From assembly GCA_001769275.1 (NCBI GenBank), contig MEOQ01000039.1:1-64000 (forward strand): 64,000 bases of DNA. The letters are read 5' to 3'. Source of the stretch: Bacteroidetes bacterium GWF2_43_63 (GTDB lineage Bacteria; Bacteroidota; Bacteroidia; Bacteroidales; DTU049). Within the stretch, counting starts at the first letter, position 1; the number at the start of each line of letters is the position of its first letter. Both the position numbers and the translations under genes were made by a program. Below, piece after piece: positions 1 to 8,262 of this stretch. The notes beneath the pieces were generated by a model. That model was not told the origin of the DNA. It was given only the letters and a program-made list of their open reading frames with translations, and did not search any database.

Positions 1-84
1 TAGTGCGACAAATTTCATCATTTTTTGTCACAACTAACTGATTTTCAATAGCGATTTTTCAACATGGCAACAGGGGCGGACAAG
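1..84. other. Window edge, no gene recognised
   Basis: This stretch lies downstream of the minus-strand gene that ends at 85. No continuation of that protein with family-like sequence was recognised in any frame. One alternative minus frame runs about 15 codons past the stop and then terminates. I see no terminator hairpin. Confidence 0.4.
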
Positions 85-561
85 TCAGGAGCCCAACACA
101 TAGGCGCAGGAGTATTTTGTCAGATCGCCGATTGGATTGGCCAATGCGGTTGTCCGGTTTGACTTCATATTGAAAGTCCACGTGACTATTCCGGGATTTG
201 ATGACAACACCGTGTTGTAAGGACTCCCATACGATGCAGTACTTGTGTAGGCAAATACCCAATTGGCAGCATTGGCCGTTCCGCTGACATCGTTGCTCAA
301 CTCGATGCAATTGGGGGCTGTGGCTCTGCGGCGTGCGCCGAAATCTCCGCCGCCACGGATCACCGACCATGCACTGGTCCCTATCGCTCCGCTGGTTGTA
401 TAGGTATCGCTGGTAACAGAGTTGAAGTCATCTGAAAAAACAACTGTTTGCGCGTTCATGTTTTCTGAAAGCGCAAAAGTCAAAAGCAGCAACGCTGTTA
501 TGGCTGTAAAAAGTTTCTTTCCGGATGCAGTTTTAAGTGGCAGGGTAAACAGTTTCTTCAT
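85..561 (-). pseudogene. Truncated secreted protein (N-terminal part only)
   Basis: The start is taken at the internal Met followed by KKLFTLPLK, because it begins a long signal peptide ending near SENMNAQ. The mature part opens with a TVVFSDDFNS segment, as in secreted Bacteroidota lectin-like or 'choice-of-anchor' beta-sandwich proteins. It continues through a tryptophan-rich beta domain and stops abruptly at CAYVLGS. Relatives that I recall continue for hundreds of residues to a T9SS sorting domain, and none follows here. The gene is therefore probably a truncated or frameshifted remnant, although a genuinely short secreted protein is possible. A TATATTTG box lies about 215 bases upstream on the same strand. 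Confidence 0.5.
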
Positions 562-777
562 TCTTGAGGCAATTTGGGTAATACAGATTAAAACCAGTGA
601 ATTTCTTACGAAAAGCACCGGGACTGAAAGCCCAGATATAACAGATTAAGAAACCATCTCTGGTATTGCGGACAATTTGCCGACGCCCCAAGTCTGCAAA
701 CCCTTCTGTCGGAGAAGAAAAGAAATAATCTTTTTACCCTAACACCAGTTTTAACCAGAATTATTCTGATTAACTTT

Positions 778-785
778 CAAATATA
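778..785 (-). promoter_or_regulatory. Bacteroidota -7 promoter box (TATATTTG)
   Basis: Exact match to TAnnTTTG on the minus strand. It is the nearest such box upstream of the truncated secreted gene. The implied leader of about 210 bases is long, so assignment is uncertain. Confidence 0.35.
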
Positions 786-1071
786 AGGACTCATTAAGCT
801 GAAATCAAGGCAAATTCGCCGAACTCACCTGATTTTACATTTAAAAACCTAAATATAAGGACAAGATAATATTACACAATACATGCACCACCTAAAGTGG
901 GACTCAAATACCGATGTTTGCCATAGCGAAAATCAATAATAAAAAGCCTATAGCATAAGATGAGATACCGGCTTCCACCTGCAAAGCTTGTGGACACGCG
1001 GAGACTGGGAACTTCATTAGACTTTTTTTATTGATTTTCGGAATTTTAAACAATTGAGTCATTAGCAGTGT

Positions 1072-1085
1072 CCGCCAGCTGGCGG
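1072..1085. repeat. Perfect 14-base palindrome CCGCCAGCTGGCGG
   Basis: A GC-rich perfect palindrome in an otherwise AT-rich spacer, downstream of the sialidase stop on its coding strand. It could fold as a hairpin but has no U-run, so it is listed as a repeat rather than a terminator. A related palindrome with a TTC loop occurs at 5939-5955. Confidence 0.6.
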
Positions 1086-1154
1086 CAAGTGTTGAATCTC
1101 TTTGCACCCAATACTTCCGGAGCCGCAGTATTCCCAGCTCCGAATCATCAGACG

Positions 1155-2744
1155 TTAATCCAGAGGGGAAAAATGATCGGCACCATCGGTTAGCCAATCG
1201 AGCGAAAATCTTGTAAAATACATTTGGTAAATTTCATATTCTCCAACCTCGTAATAAATTCCGATAGTACCGTCCGGCAGCACGCAGAGCGATGAATAAG
1301 CAGATGGTCCTGAATAAATAGTCTTTTTCACCGGCCACGAATTTCCTTCATCGTAGCTCATCAGAACCGATACATTTGTCCGGTTGGCTGCAAATGGAAT
1401 TGAATGAAGAATTCGGTTTTTCGAAAATTGATTATTTACACAAGTGTATCTAAGAATATCACCGTTGCAAAATGGATCAGTAATTTCATTTTCAACATAT
1501 GCAACGCCCCAGTTCAAGCCATAATCAGACGATTTATTGAAGCAACGGTAACCCGCATTCCGGATACTCATAAGAATTGTGCTATCGGCAAGCTCCACCA
1601 TTTTTGCTTCGTCTCCTCCAGCTTTAGCCCGATCGATGCTTACATTCCAGGTGATTCCGTGATCGTCGGAATAAATCATATAATTATCAAGCGAGGTCGT
1701 AGAAGTTCTGCGCGCCGCTATCACTGCGGCAAGGCGACCATTGCTGAATTGCACAAAACTACCCGAAGCGACAAAAGCACCCAGCCAGGTTGTTGTGATG
1801 CCGTTGTTGCAACCAGCACCATAAATCATTTGGGTGATATCCGCAGGCGATGACCATGTGGTGCCATTGTCGGTGCTAATGCTTTGCATAATTTTAATCG
1901 GATATGCCGCTGTCGAAGTCCACAAACCGGGACCCGAGGCCATCAGACAAATAATATTTCCGGTCGTTTTATCGACACATAAAGCAGCATCGCCAAACCC
2001 CATAGTGGTATCGGCGCCTGCAATGGTCAAAGGAGCAGACCATGTTTCGCCCATATCAGTACTGCGACTGATGAGAATATCAATGTCGTTTGGTAAATCG
2101 GCAGAATTATTCCATCGCTTATCCGTAGCTGCAATGAGGGATCCGTCGGGTGCTGTTACTATGGCTGGAATTCGGTAATGTTTAGACCCCGCATCGTTGC
2201 AGCTAAAAAGAAGTGTGTTGGCGAGCAATATTGTTCTCGCCCCGCTCTGATTGGCAGCTGTATATGCTTTTCCACTCACAACAACGGAATCAATTACGGC
2301 ATCTAACAGATTGCCTTCTGTGGCAGATGAGCTCACATCGTAAACAATCCAAAAATAATTGGTATCAGCGCTCAAAGCCTGATTACAACTTAAGGAAATT
2401 GCACCGGATATTGGTCTTTCTGAATCAAGAAGTACACTTCCGGTACCCGAATAAAAACGGTTGGAATCGGCCGTAAAATAAAGCTTAACAGCCATTACAT
2501 CGCTGATATTGGTAGTGCCTGTCATCTTCATGGCCACCTGCGAAAGGGTTGCAGTATTTTCGGATGAATACACCTTGATGCCAAGAATGCGCTGATTGGA
2601 ATCGCCAATTCCAGTTGGGAGCTCGCACTGATGAAAAGAAACTATTGTGTTTGCTTTTTGAGCGTCCGGAAAGTTTTGCATCTGAGCGTTCAGATGAGCA
2701 AGAAATATTGCCGAAAAAATAAAAACTATTATTGCTTTTTTCAT
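1155..2744 (-). CDS. Secreted exo-alpha-sialidase (neuraminidase), GH33-like
   Basis: Predicted to hydrolyse terminal sialic acids from glycoconjugates (EC 3.2.1.18) outside the cell or in the periplasm. A signal peptide covers residues 1-21 (cleavage after LNAQ). Residues about 22-172 look like the BNR-associated N-terminal beta-sandwich. The propeller follows, with the FRIP-type motif YRIP at 190-193 and five Asp boxes near 227-236, 289-297, 359-366, 405-412 and 463-470. The E379 region (GGDEAKMVEL), R395 and the tyrosine pair at 497-498 before Glu499 fit the catalytic positions of the family. No T9SS tail is seen, and no sialic-acid uptake or catabolism genes lie nearby. The 529-residue length is normal, and the C-terminus with FSLDWLTDG looks complete. 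Confidence 0.9.
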   Translation of the reverse strand: MKKAIIVFIFSAIFLAHLNAQMQNFPDAQKANTIVSFHQCELPTGIGDSNQRILGIKVYSSENTATLSQVAMKMTGTTNISDVMAVKLYFTADSNRFYSGTGSVLLDSERPISGAISLSCNQALSADTNYFWIVYDVSSSATEGNLLDAVIDSVVVSGKAYTAANQSGARTILLANTLLFSCNDAGSKHYRIPAIVTAPDGSLIAATDKRWNNSADLPNDIDILISRSTDMGETWSAPLTIAGADTTMGFGDAALCVDKTTGNIICLMASGPGLWTSTAAYPIKIMQSISTDNGTTWSSPADITQMIYGAGCNNGITTTWLGAFVASGSFVQFSNGRLAAVIAARRTSTTSLDNYMIYSDDHGITWNVSIDRAKAGGDEAKMVELADSTILMSIRNAGYRCFNKSSDYGLNWGVAYVENEITDPFCNGDILRYTCVNNQFSKNRILHSIPFAANRTNVSVLMSYDEGNSWPVKKTIYSGPSAYSSLCVLPDGTIGIYYEVGEYEIYQMYFTRFSLDWLTDGADHFSPLD

Positions 2745-2760
2745 GGGGGGATTATCAATT

Positions 2761-2768
2761 CAAATGTA
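2761..2768 (-). promoter_or_regulatory. -7 promoter box (TACATTTG) for the sialidase
   Basis: TAnnTTTG match on minus, 17 bases upstream of the sialidase ATG, giving a short leader. Confidence 0.6.
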
Positions 2769-2890
2769 CAAATGATTTCAAAAACACTAAATCCAGATCG
2801 AATTTGTATAAGGATTCATGAACCTACAGTCTGAACATAGAACAAAAAAGGAGTTTTGTCGAAATTACCCGATTGCTTTAACATTAATAT

Positions 2891-2898
2891 TACCTTTG
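2891..2898 (+). promoter_or_regulatory. -7 promoter box (TACCTTTG) for the SNF2 helicase
   Basis: TAnnTTTG match 19 bases upstream of the GTG start, with a possible upstream TTG at 2873. It supports the GTG start at 2917. Confidence 0.6.
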
Positions 2899-2916
2899 CT
2901 CTAATTTACCGGAACC

Positions 2917-5865
2917 GTGATTCAAAAGCCCGAAACCAATTATAAATTAGTCTTTGCAATTGTACACTCCGCCACCTATAGCTGGCGTCTGGAAGCGTAT
3001 GCAGTGCAGATTATGAACAACGGGATGTTTGCCTACAACCACATTCGTGTTGCGGCCAGCACTGTAAATCACTATACCAAAGAATACAACAACGCCGAGT
3101 ACATGGTGCTTACGATTCTTGACGAATGCAGAAATGAATCGCTGGCACGCATCATCGGACACAACCGATTCAGACCGATTGATTTTGAAAAAGAAGTAAA
3201 TCGCGACAACAATCTGATGCGCCGGGTTGTCAAACATCTTCGGAATAAAACGGACATGGCCATCAGCATTCTGGCCGACAATCAAATTCCGATCTATTTC
3301 AAAGGCGATATTCAGGATATCATCAACGAAAAGCCCATCATTCCTCTGATTGATAAAATGCACGTAAAATTCAAGTTTGCATTTATTGGCGGAGAAATGC
3401 ATTATTCAATCACGACAGAGCTTTCAGGAAAAAAGGTAAAACTTACCGATAAAAATACTTTAATCCTCAATTATGATCCGTGCTGGCTCATTATGGATAA
3501 TAAGTTCATTCAGGTTTCGGATAATGTTGACGGAAAAAAAATTCAGCCATTCCTGACCAAAGACGAAGTTGTGGTTGAGCAATCTCAGGTAGAAAATTAT
3601 CTGAAAAAGTTTGTAAAACAGATCATCGCATTGTACCCGTTCGAACTGGAAGGGATTGAACATAAAGAATATAATAAGAATCCTGTTCCTGTCTTACGCA
3701 TCGAAACAACGCTGCAAAACGAAATTATGCTAATGCTTCGGTTTCGCTACGATGATGTGGAATTTGAGCTTGATTCCAATATTCTATCTCATGTATCATT
3801 GCAAAAACACCGCGACCGTTTTTCATTTGATGTGATACGGCGTGACAGGAATTTCGAGAACGCAATTGTTGACTGGTTAAAGGATAATGGACTGTTGCCT
3901 GTGCATGGTTCGTATTTCGCTCCATTTCAGGTGCAGCTGGATGATGAGAATAAAAGTTCTTCGGAGAAATTATACAACATTGTCAACTTCGTTAATGATA
4001 ATTCCGAATTGTTGCAGGAGAAAGGATTTGATATAGCTCAGTTGCTAAACCGCAAATTCTTTACTGGTCGAATTGAGCTCCAGCAGCAGTTTACAGAAGA
4101 TCGCGACTGGTTCGATCTTCAGATATATGTTTTGTTCGGCGACTTCAGAATTCCTTTCAGTGCATTGCGGAAAAACATTCTGGAAAACAATCGTGAGCTG
4201 GTGCTGCCCGATGGTTCCATAGCGATATTGCCTGAAGAATGGTTCTCGAAGTTTCATGATCTGGCACTTATCAGCAAACCTGTTGGCGAAAACGTGCGTG
4301 TGAAAAAAAGTCAATATGGTTTCATCAGCAATATTCTGGAGGGAAACAACCGCGTTGAAAAATTTCTTGAAACAGCTGGAATTGGAGACTTCGCAATTGA
4401 AGACGCGCCTGAAGGTCTGAAAAAAGAGCTGCGCCCATATCAGCTGCGAGGTATGAGCTGGTTCATGTTTTTGCATAAAAACAATTTCGGAGGATGTCTG
4501 AGCGACGACATGGGATTAGGTAAAACCATTCAGGTGCTGGCTTTTCTGCTGAAAATGAAAAAGAGTTCACCCGTGATGGTGCCAAAAACACAACTTGATG
4601 TTTTCAGCACCGAAACCGTTGTTCACCACACAAAAACTTCGCTCATCATCATGCCGTTATCGCTGGTGCACAACTGGGAAAATGAGATCAGAACAACAGC
4701 TCCGGAGTTGAAGTCCTTAAATTACACGGGTCTTGGCCGACGCTTTAATCCCAAACAGATTGAAAAATACGATCTGGTGCTAACAACCTACGGAACTGTC
4801 CGCAACGACTTTGAAAAACTGAGTAAATACAATTTCCGTTTTGTGTTTCTCGATGAAAGTCAATATATAAAAAACCCGGAAAGCAAAATATTTGCAGCAG
4901 TTTCGAAACTCAATGCTGAACAGCGTTTTGTGCTTACCGGCACTCCTGTTGAAAATAGTCTGATCGATTTATGGTCACAACTTCAGTTTGTCAATCCAGG
5001 TTTGCTGGGTGACCTGAAATTTTTCCGCGACCACTTCTACCAGCCCATCGAAAAACGAGGTTCCAAATCTTCGGAGAAAAAATTCAGGCAAATCATCAAC
5101 CCATTTATTCTGCGACGCACGAAAAATGAAGTTGCCAAAGAATTGCCGACACTGACAGAAAAAATTCATTTTTGTCCGATGACGCCGGAGCAACAGGAAG
5201 TGTATGAGAAGCGCAAATCGGAAGTCAGAAATTACATTATTGAAAGCACAAAGAAATATGGCGCAGACAAAGCCTACATGATCATTTTGTCAGGACTGAT
5301 GCGCATGCGATTGCTTGCAAATCATCCGGGCATTACGGAAAAAGAATACGATGGCAGTTCCGGAAAATTTGATCAGGTTACTGAAAGCATAAAAAAAGTT
5401 TTAAGCGGCGGACACAAATTGCTCATCTTCTCACAGTTTGTAAAACACCTCACCTTATATGCGTCCTGGCTCGAAGAAGAAGGCATTCCATTTCTGATGC
5501 TGACTGGTCAGACCAACACCATGCAACGCGAAAACATGATTAAGCAATTTCAGAAAGGATATGATTATCCGATCTTTTTGATTTCGCTTAAAGCTGGTGG
5601 AGTCGGCCTGAATCTCACTGCGGCCGATTTTGTTTTTCTGCTCGATCCGTGGTGGAACCCGGCTGTGGAGCAGCAGGCCATTAATCGCACGCACCGCATC
5701 GGCCAAAATAAAAAAGTGATTTCTTATAAGTTTATTACCGAAGGCAGCATAGAAGAAAAAATTATTGCCCTTCAGGAAAAGAAGATGGATCTGTTCAATA
5801 ATTTCATCAACCGGCGCTTCAGCAGCAACATCAGCAGCGAAGATCTGGTGGGACTGCTTGAATAG
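2917..5865 (+). CDS. SNF2-family DNA-dependent ATPase/helicase
   Basis: A superfamily 2 Swi2/Snf2-type translocase, expected to move along double-stranded DNA and displace bound protein; its biological role is unknown. The start is GTG, placed by the -7 box just upstream. Residues 1 to about 480 form a family-specific N-terminal region in which I see no SWIM zinc-finger cysteines. The ATPase core follows: Walker A DDMGLGKT near 530, DESQ (DEAH-box position) near 646, LTGTPVENS near 673, then the C-terminal lobe with RRTKNEVAKELP and the motif VI region NRTHRIGQ near 923. The length (982 aa) fits bacterial SNF2 proteins. It is monocistronic with no methyltransferase or nuclease partner, so there is no sign of a DISARM-like defence locus. 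Confidence 0.9.
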   Translation: MIQKPETNYKLVFAIVHSATYSWRLEAYAVQIMNNGMFAYNHIRVAASTVNHYTKEYNNAEYMVLTILDECRNESLARIIGHNRFRPIDFEKEVNRDNNLMRRVVKHLRNKTDMAISILADNQIPIYFKGDIQDIINEKPIIPLIDKMHVKFKFAFIGGEMHYSITTELSGKKVKLTDKNTLILNYDPCWLIMDNKFIQVSDNVDGKKIQPFLTKDEVVVEQSQVENYLKKFVKQIIALYPFELEGIEHKEYNKNPVPVLRIETTLQNEIMLMLRFRYDDVEFELDSNILSHVSLQKHRDRFSFDVIRRDRNFENAIVDWLKDNGLLPVHGSYFAPFQVQLDDENKSSSEKLYNIVNFVNDNSELLQEKGFDIAQLLNRKFFTGRIELQQQFTEDRDWFDLQIYVLFGDFRIPFSALRKNILENNRELVLPDGSIAILPEEWFSKFHDLALISKPVGENVRVKKSQYGFISNILEGNNRVEKFLETAGIGDFAIEDAPEGLKKELRPYQLRGMSWFMFLHKNNFGGCLSDDMGLGKTIQVLAFLLKMKKSSPVMVPKTQLDVFSTETVVHHTKTSLIIMPLSLVHNWENEIRTTAPELKSLNYTGLGRRFNPKQIEKYDLVLTTYGTVRNDFEKLSKYNFRFVFLDESQYIKNPESKIFAAVSKLNAEQRFVLTGTPVENSLIDLWSQLQFVNPGLLGDLKFFRDHFYQPIEKRGSKSSEKKFRQIINPFILRRTKNEVAKELPTLTEKIHFCPMTPEQQEVYEKRKSEVRNYIIESTKKYGADKAYMIILSGLMRMRLLANHPGITEKEYDGSSGKFDQVTESIKKVLSGGHKLLIFSQFVKHLTLYASWLEEEGIPFLMLTGQTNTMQRENMIKQFQKGYDYPIFLISLKAGGVGLNLTAADFVFLLDPWWNPAVEQQAINRTHRIGQNKKVISYKFITEGSIEEKIIALQEKKMDLFNNFINRRFSSNISSEDLVGLLE

Positions 5866-5905
5866 TGGTCAGTGGTGAGTGGCCAGTCGTCAGTGGCGAA
5901 GCTAC
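5863..5905. repeat. Stop-codon-adjacent GTGGTCAG repeat
   Basis: A run of short GTGGTCAGTGGTGAGTGG-like units begins right at the TAG stop of the SNF2 gene. The same phrase (GAATAGTGGTCAG) begins a repeat at the stop of the methyltransferase gene near 15392. Confidence 0.5.
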
Positions 5906-5938
5906 TAAAAAAGAGCTGCGGAGCTCCATCAGATGCGC

Positions 5939-5955
5939 CTCCGCCTTCGGCGGAG
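5939..5955. repeat. GC-rich hairpin CTCCGCC-TTC-GGCGGAG
   Basis: Perfect 7-base arms around a TTC loop. It is not followed by a T-run and is possibly a member of the same palindrome family as 1072-1085. Confidence 0.5.
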
Positions 5956-6211
5956 TAAATTCCAGCGCAAAATACATTAGCCGATGGCAAGGCCTCGGGT
6001 AAAACGTGCGCAGCACCCGTTAAAGATGTCAAGGTCAAGATTGAAAATGTGTCACGCGTCAGGAGACGCGCGCCCATTTTGAGGTTATGAGGCGACCATA
6101 TCACGTTTTACGTTTAGCCGTGAGAAAAGCTGATAGCGCATCGGATCATCGCCCGGGGCGAAGTCCCGGGAATACAATAAAAGCTGCAAAGCTCCGGTTA
6201 AAATATTTATT

Positions 6212-6219
6212 TATATTTG
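6212..6219 (+). promoter_or_regulatory. -7 promoter box (TATATTTG)
   Basis: Consensus TAnnTTTG followed by C. It sits about 65 bases upstream of the small lipoprotein gene. Confidence 0.65.
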
Positions 6220-6283
6220 CATTACATCGTGGAAGCCGAAAAACGATTTTTAACAGAGTAGGCCCTTATTAATCCTTATAACT

Positions 6284-6610
6284 ATGAATTGGAAATTACT
6301 GGTTTTGTTTCTGGGTATCGGTGTTTTCGCATCATGCGGTGGTGGCCCGAAAGACGATGCTGAAAAAGTATGCGATTGCGGCAACGGTATTATTACTATG
6401 CTGAATGACAATGCAAGCGAAAATGACGTTGAAGCTAAATGGAAAGAATGTGACGAACTTTTCGATCAGCTCGAAGACAAGTACAAAGACGACGAAGAAA
6501 AGCTGAAAGAATTCAACGAAGCCGGCGAAGCTTGCTCCGAAAAACTTGAAGAAGAAATGGATGCTGCCATGGAAAAATGGGAAGCAGCCCAGGAAGGCGG
6601 CGAGGAATAG
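6284..6610 (+). CDS. Small acidic lipoprotein, function unknown
   Basis: A 108-residue protein with a lipoprotein signal peptide: hydrophobic core LLVLFLGIGVF, then ASC with Cys18 as the likely lipidated residue, followed by GGGPKDD. The mature part is strongly acidic and helical, with a DEEKLKEF-type charged stretch and paired cysteines (CDC, later single Cys residues). The tail after EKLEEEMDAAMEKWEAAQ is probably a coiled coil. It has its own promoter box and a strong rho-independent terminator, so it is monocistronic and probably well expressed. No family was recognised. Confidence 0.75.
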   Translation: MNWKLLVLFLGIGVFASCGGGPKDDAEKVCDCGNGIITMLNDNASENDVEAKWKECDELFDQLEDKYKDDEEKLKEFNEAGEACSEKLEEEMDAAMEKWEAAQEGGEE

Positions 6611-6631
6611 TGCCTTTCGCTCAAAATAAAA

Positions 6632-6657
6632 AAAGCTGCCTTTGGGCAGCTTTTTTT
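6632..6657 (+). terminator. Rho-independent terminator
   Basis: Stem AAGCTGCC/GGCAGCTT with a TTTG loop, followed by a run of T. It lies 20 bases after the lipoprotein stop. Confidence 0.85.
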
Positions 6658-6700
6658 ATTTACAGTAATTGTAGCTGCATTCATTGAGTTTATTTGCACC

Positions 6701-6732
6701 AAAAAAGGCTGCCTCTTTTCAGAAGCAGCCTT
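6701..6732 (-). terminator. Rho-independent terminator of the minus-strand small gene
   Basis: Read on minus, GCAGCC-type 8-base arms (6705-6712 and 6725-6732) are followed by a T-run opposite AAAAAA at 6701. It sits 20 bases past the stop at 6752 and supports that gene being real. Confidence 0.75.
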
Positions 6733-6751
6733 CACATTGAACCATTACCGG

Positions 6752-7075
6752 TCATCTTATCTGAGCCAGCATGACGGATTTTTTGAGCTTCTGACATACG
6801 ACAGACATTGGACAGCAATCTGGCATTGAACTAAAAGGAAAATACGTGTTACAATTTTTCACCGCTATTTTACAAATTACCAAATTGCTTTCTGCTGAAA
6901 TTCCGTCATTGTTTTTGAACAGGAACAACTCGTCCGCTTTTGACATGTCGGGAACCATCTGTACAGAATCCGCTGAAACCGCTGAAACCGCCGATACCGC
7001 TGTTGTTGTACCCTGCGCCACGGCTGACTGATAAATGCCGGCAAATATTACTATTATAATAAAAACGCTTTTCAT
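6752..7075 (-). CDS. Small secreted protein, function unknown
   Basis: The start is taken at the Met beginning MKSVFIIIVIF, because a signal peptide ending QSAVAQ follows and a TAnnTTTG box lies 25 bases upstream. The mature protein is about 86 residues. It begins with a Thr/Ala/Val/Ser stretch containing three AVS units and ends in a cysteine-rich segment (CKIAVKNC, DCCPMSVVC) that could form disulfides. No family was recognised. The promoter box and the downstream terminator argue that it is a genuine gene. Confidence 0.6.
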   Translation of the reverse strand: MKSVFIIIVIFAGIYQSAVAQGTTTAVSAVSAVSADSVQMVPDMSKADELFLFKNNDGISAESNLVICKIAVKNCNTYFPFSSMPDCCPMSVVCQKLKKSVMLAQIR

Positions 7076-7099
7076 AGACAAATAGAATTGTATCACATA

Positions 7100-7107
7100 C
7101 AAATTTA
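7100..7107 (-). promoter_or_regulatory. -7 promoter box (TAAATTTG)
   Basis: TAnnTTTG on minus, 25 bases upstream of the chosen ATG at 7075. Confidence 0.55.
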
Positions 7108-7233
7108 ATTGTTTTAGCTACACTAATTACATCGGAATTGTTATTTAATTACGAAAAAGCATACTAATAACCCGTTTTAACAAATATATCGACATGTATA
7201 AAGGTCACGCTGATCCTGCTATCATCCTGATTC

Positions 7234-7450
7234 GCTGCTGTCACATTGAGTCATGCCTTCCGCAGGATAAACTCCGTCGAAGCGTTGAAGACTGGCTTTG
7301 CTGCCTCACTTCGATACGATGATGTCCGTAGTTAAATAATGCTCAATGTGGCATCACTGCTAATGACACACTTCTTGATTTTCTCTGCCGACGCTTCGAC
7401 GGAGTTTATCCCGCTGCCGACATTTCGACTCCGCTCAATGTGACAGCGGC
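7234..7450. repeat. 217-base nested imperfect palindrome (MITE-like or extragenic repeat)
   Basis: The outer arms 7234-7250 and 7434-7450 match at 16 of 17 bases as reverse complements. The inner arms 7265-7285 and 7391-7411 are a perfect 21-base inverted repeat containing CTCCGTCGAAGCG. No ORF lies inside. The layout resembles a non-autonomous mobile element or a folded extragenic palindromic sequence. Confidence 0.7.
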
Positions 7451-7625
7451 GGGGCTCAGCGTGACAGCAGCTTTTGTGTCATTTTTTATTTAGGTTGCGA
7501 GGCGCGCATCGCTGGATGTCTCAGTGTGACAGCAGGTTTTATCAGCTATCACAGCAAGTTTTTCGAAGCGAACAAAAGTCTAGAGTGGGTAGCGACCGGG
7601 AACTCAAATACTTTACTTCTGGTTT

Positions 7626-8258
7626 TCAGAATTTCCCAAACGACAAGGTCACATTTCCACCAAATCCGCGCAGTACATCGTCACTATATCCGTATAAATT
7701 CAATGGGGTTGTGAATCGATAGGACAGGCCGGCCGACAAGCGAATCCACTTAATCAGGTTCAGCTCAATTTCTGCTGCAGGCTCAATTATAAAATAATAA
7801 GATTCGTCCCTGATATCCCAATACGGCTCCCATGGCTCGTTATAATAAGTCGATAACGACATGGCGCCTCCAACACCCAGCAAAACAGGGAAAGACACAT
7901 GCACCGGAAATTTCGGAAAAATAACCGGCTGCAACAAAAGTCCTGCATAGCCACCCTGCACGCTCGAATAATCGGATCCGGACTCATGTCCGACATACAG
8001 ATCGTTTGAAAAACCCGTGGCTGCAAGTCCGATGGCAAAGCTGTGATTGATTATCCAGGCCGACCTGAACGAAGTGGTAAAAGCATTCTTGTCATCGATT
8101 TGCGAATAACCGCCACCAAGGCCGACATACCATCCGTTGCTGTGGTCGTGGCTACCAAACAAGGTCTTGATTTCATCGGTCTGAATACTGTCATTCTGAG
8201 CTATTGAACCCATTGTAAGCATCAGAAAAGCGGCAAGCGAAAGAATTATTTTTTTCAT
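7626..8258 (-). CDS. Outer-membrane beta-barrel protein
   Basis: The start is taken at MKKIILSLAAFLML, which begins a clean signal peptide ending GSIAQ and sits four bases after the stop of the upstream gene. The mature protein of about 190 residues has alternating aromatic/glycine beta-strand patterns (WYVGLGGGYSQID, WIRLSAGLSYRF) and ends VTLSFGKF with a terminal aromatic, the pattern of porin-like barrels. It is the last gene of a three-gene operon with another barrel-like protein and a DUF2807 lipoprotein. The substrate is unknown; it could be a structural or adhesin-anchoring barrel. Confidence 0.7.
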   Translation of the reverse strand: MKKIILSLAAFLMLTMGSIAQNDSIQTDEIKTLFGSHDHSNGWYVGLGGGYSQIDDKNAFTTSFRSAWIINHSFAIGLAATGFSNDLYVGHESGSDYSSVQGGYAGLLLQPVIFPKFPVHVSFPVLLGVGGAMSLSTYYNEPWEPYWDIRDESYYFIIEPAAEIELNLIKWIRLSAGLSYRFTTPLNLYGYSDDVLRGFGGNVTLSFGKF

Positions 8259-8262
8259 TTTC

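Larger units (their letters stand above)
562..1154. other. Intergenic region, about 590 bases
   Basis: No convincing gene. The stretch holds a minus-strand TATATTTG promoter-like box (778-785), two copies of AATATAAGGAC near 780 and 851, and the perfect 14-base palindrome CCGCCAGCTGGCGG at 1072-1085. An open frame at 904-1197 on minus has no signal peptide or family resemblance and overlaps the end of the sialidase, so it is not called. Confidence 0.5.
5866..6283. other. Intergenic region, about 420 bases, repeat-rich
   Basis: No gene seen. In order it contains the GTGGTCAG repeat, a hairpin CTCCGCC-TTC-GGCGGAG (5939-5955), an ACGCG-rich patch near 6050-6115 (including TCACGTTTTACGTTTAG), a CCCGGGGCGAAGTCCCGGG stem near 6151-6170, and the promoter of the small lipoprotein gene. 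Confidence 0.5.
7076..7625. other. Intergenic region, 550 bases, large inverted repeat
   Basis: No gene is supported. The promoter of the small minus gene is at its left end. A nested inverted-repeat element occupies 7234-7450, with extra partial end copies (CTCAGCGTGACAGCAGC, CTCAGTGTGACAGCAGG) near 7455 and 7520. The rest, to 7625, has no recognisable content. Confidence 0.6.

Noticed and set aside
904-1197. 97-codon minus frame after the sialidase
   Set aside because: Overlaps the sialidase end, has no start signal, no family resemblance and odd composition.
2917-5865. DISARM or similar phage-defence locus
   Set aside because: An SNF2 protein is present, but none of the accompanying methyltransferase, nuclease or DUF1998 genes are.
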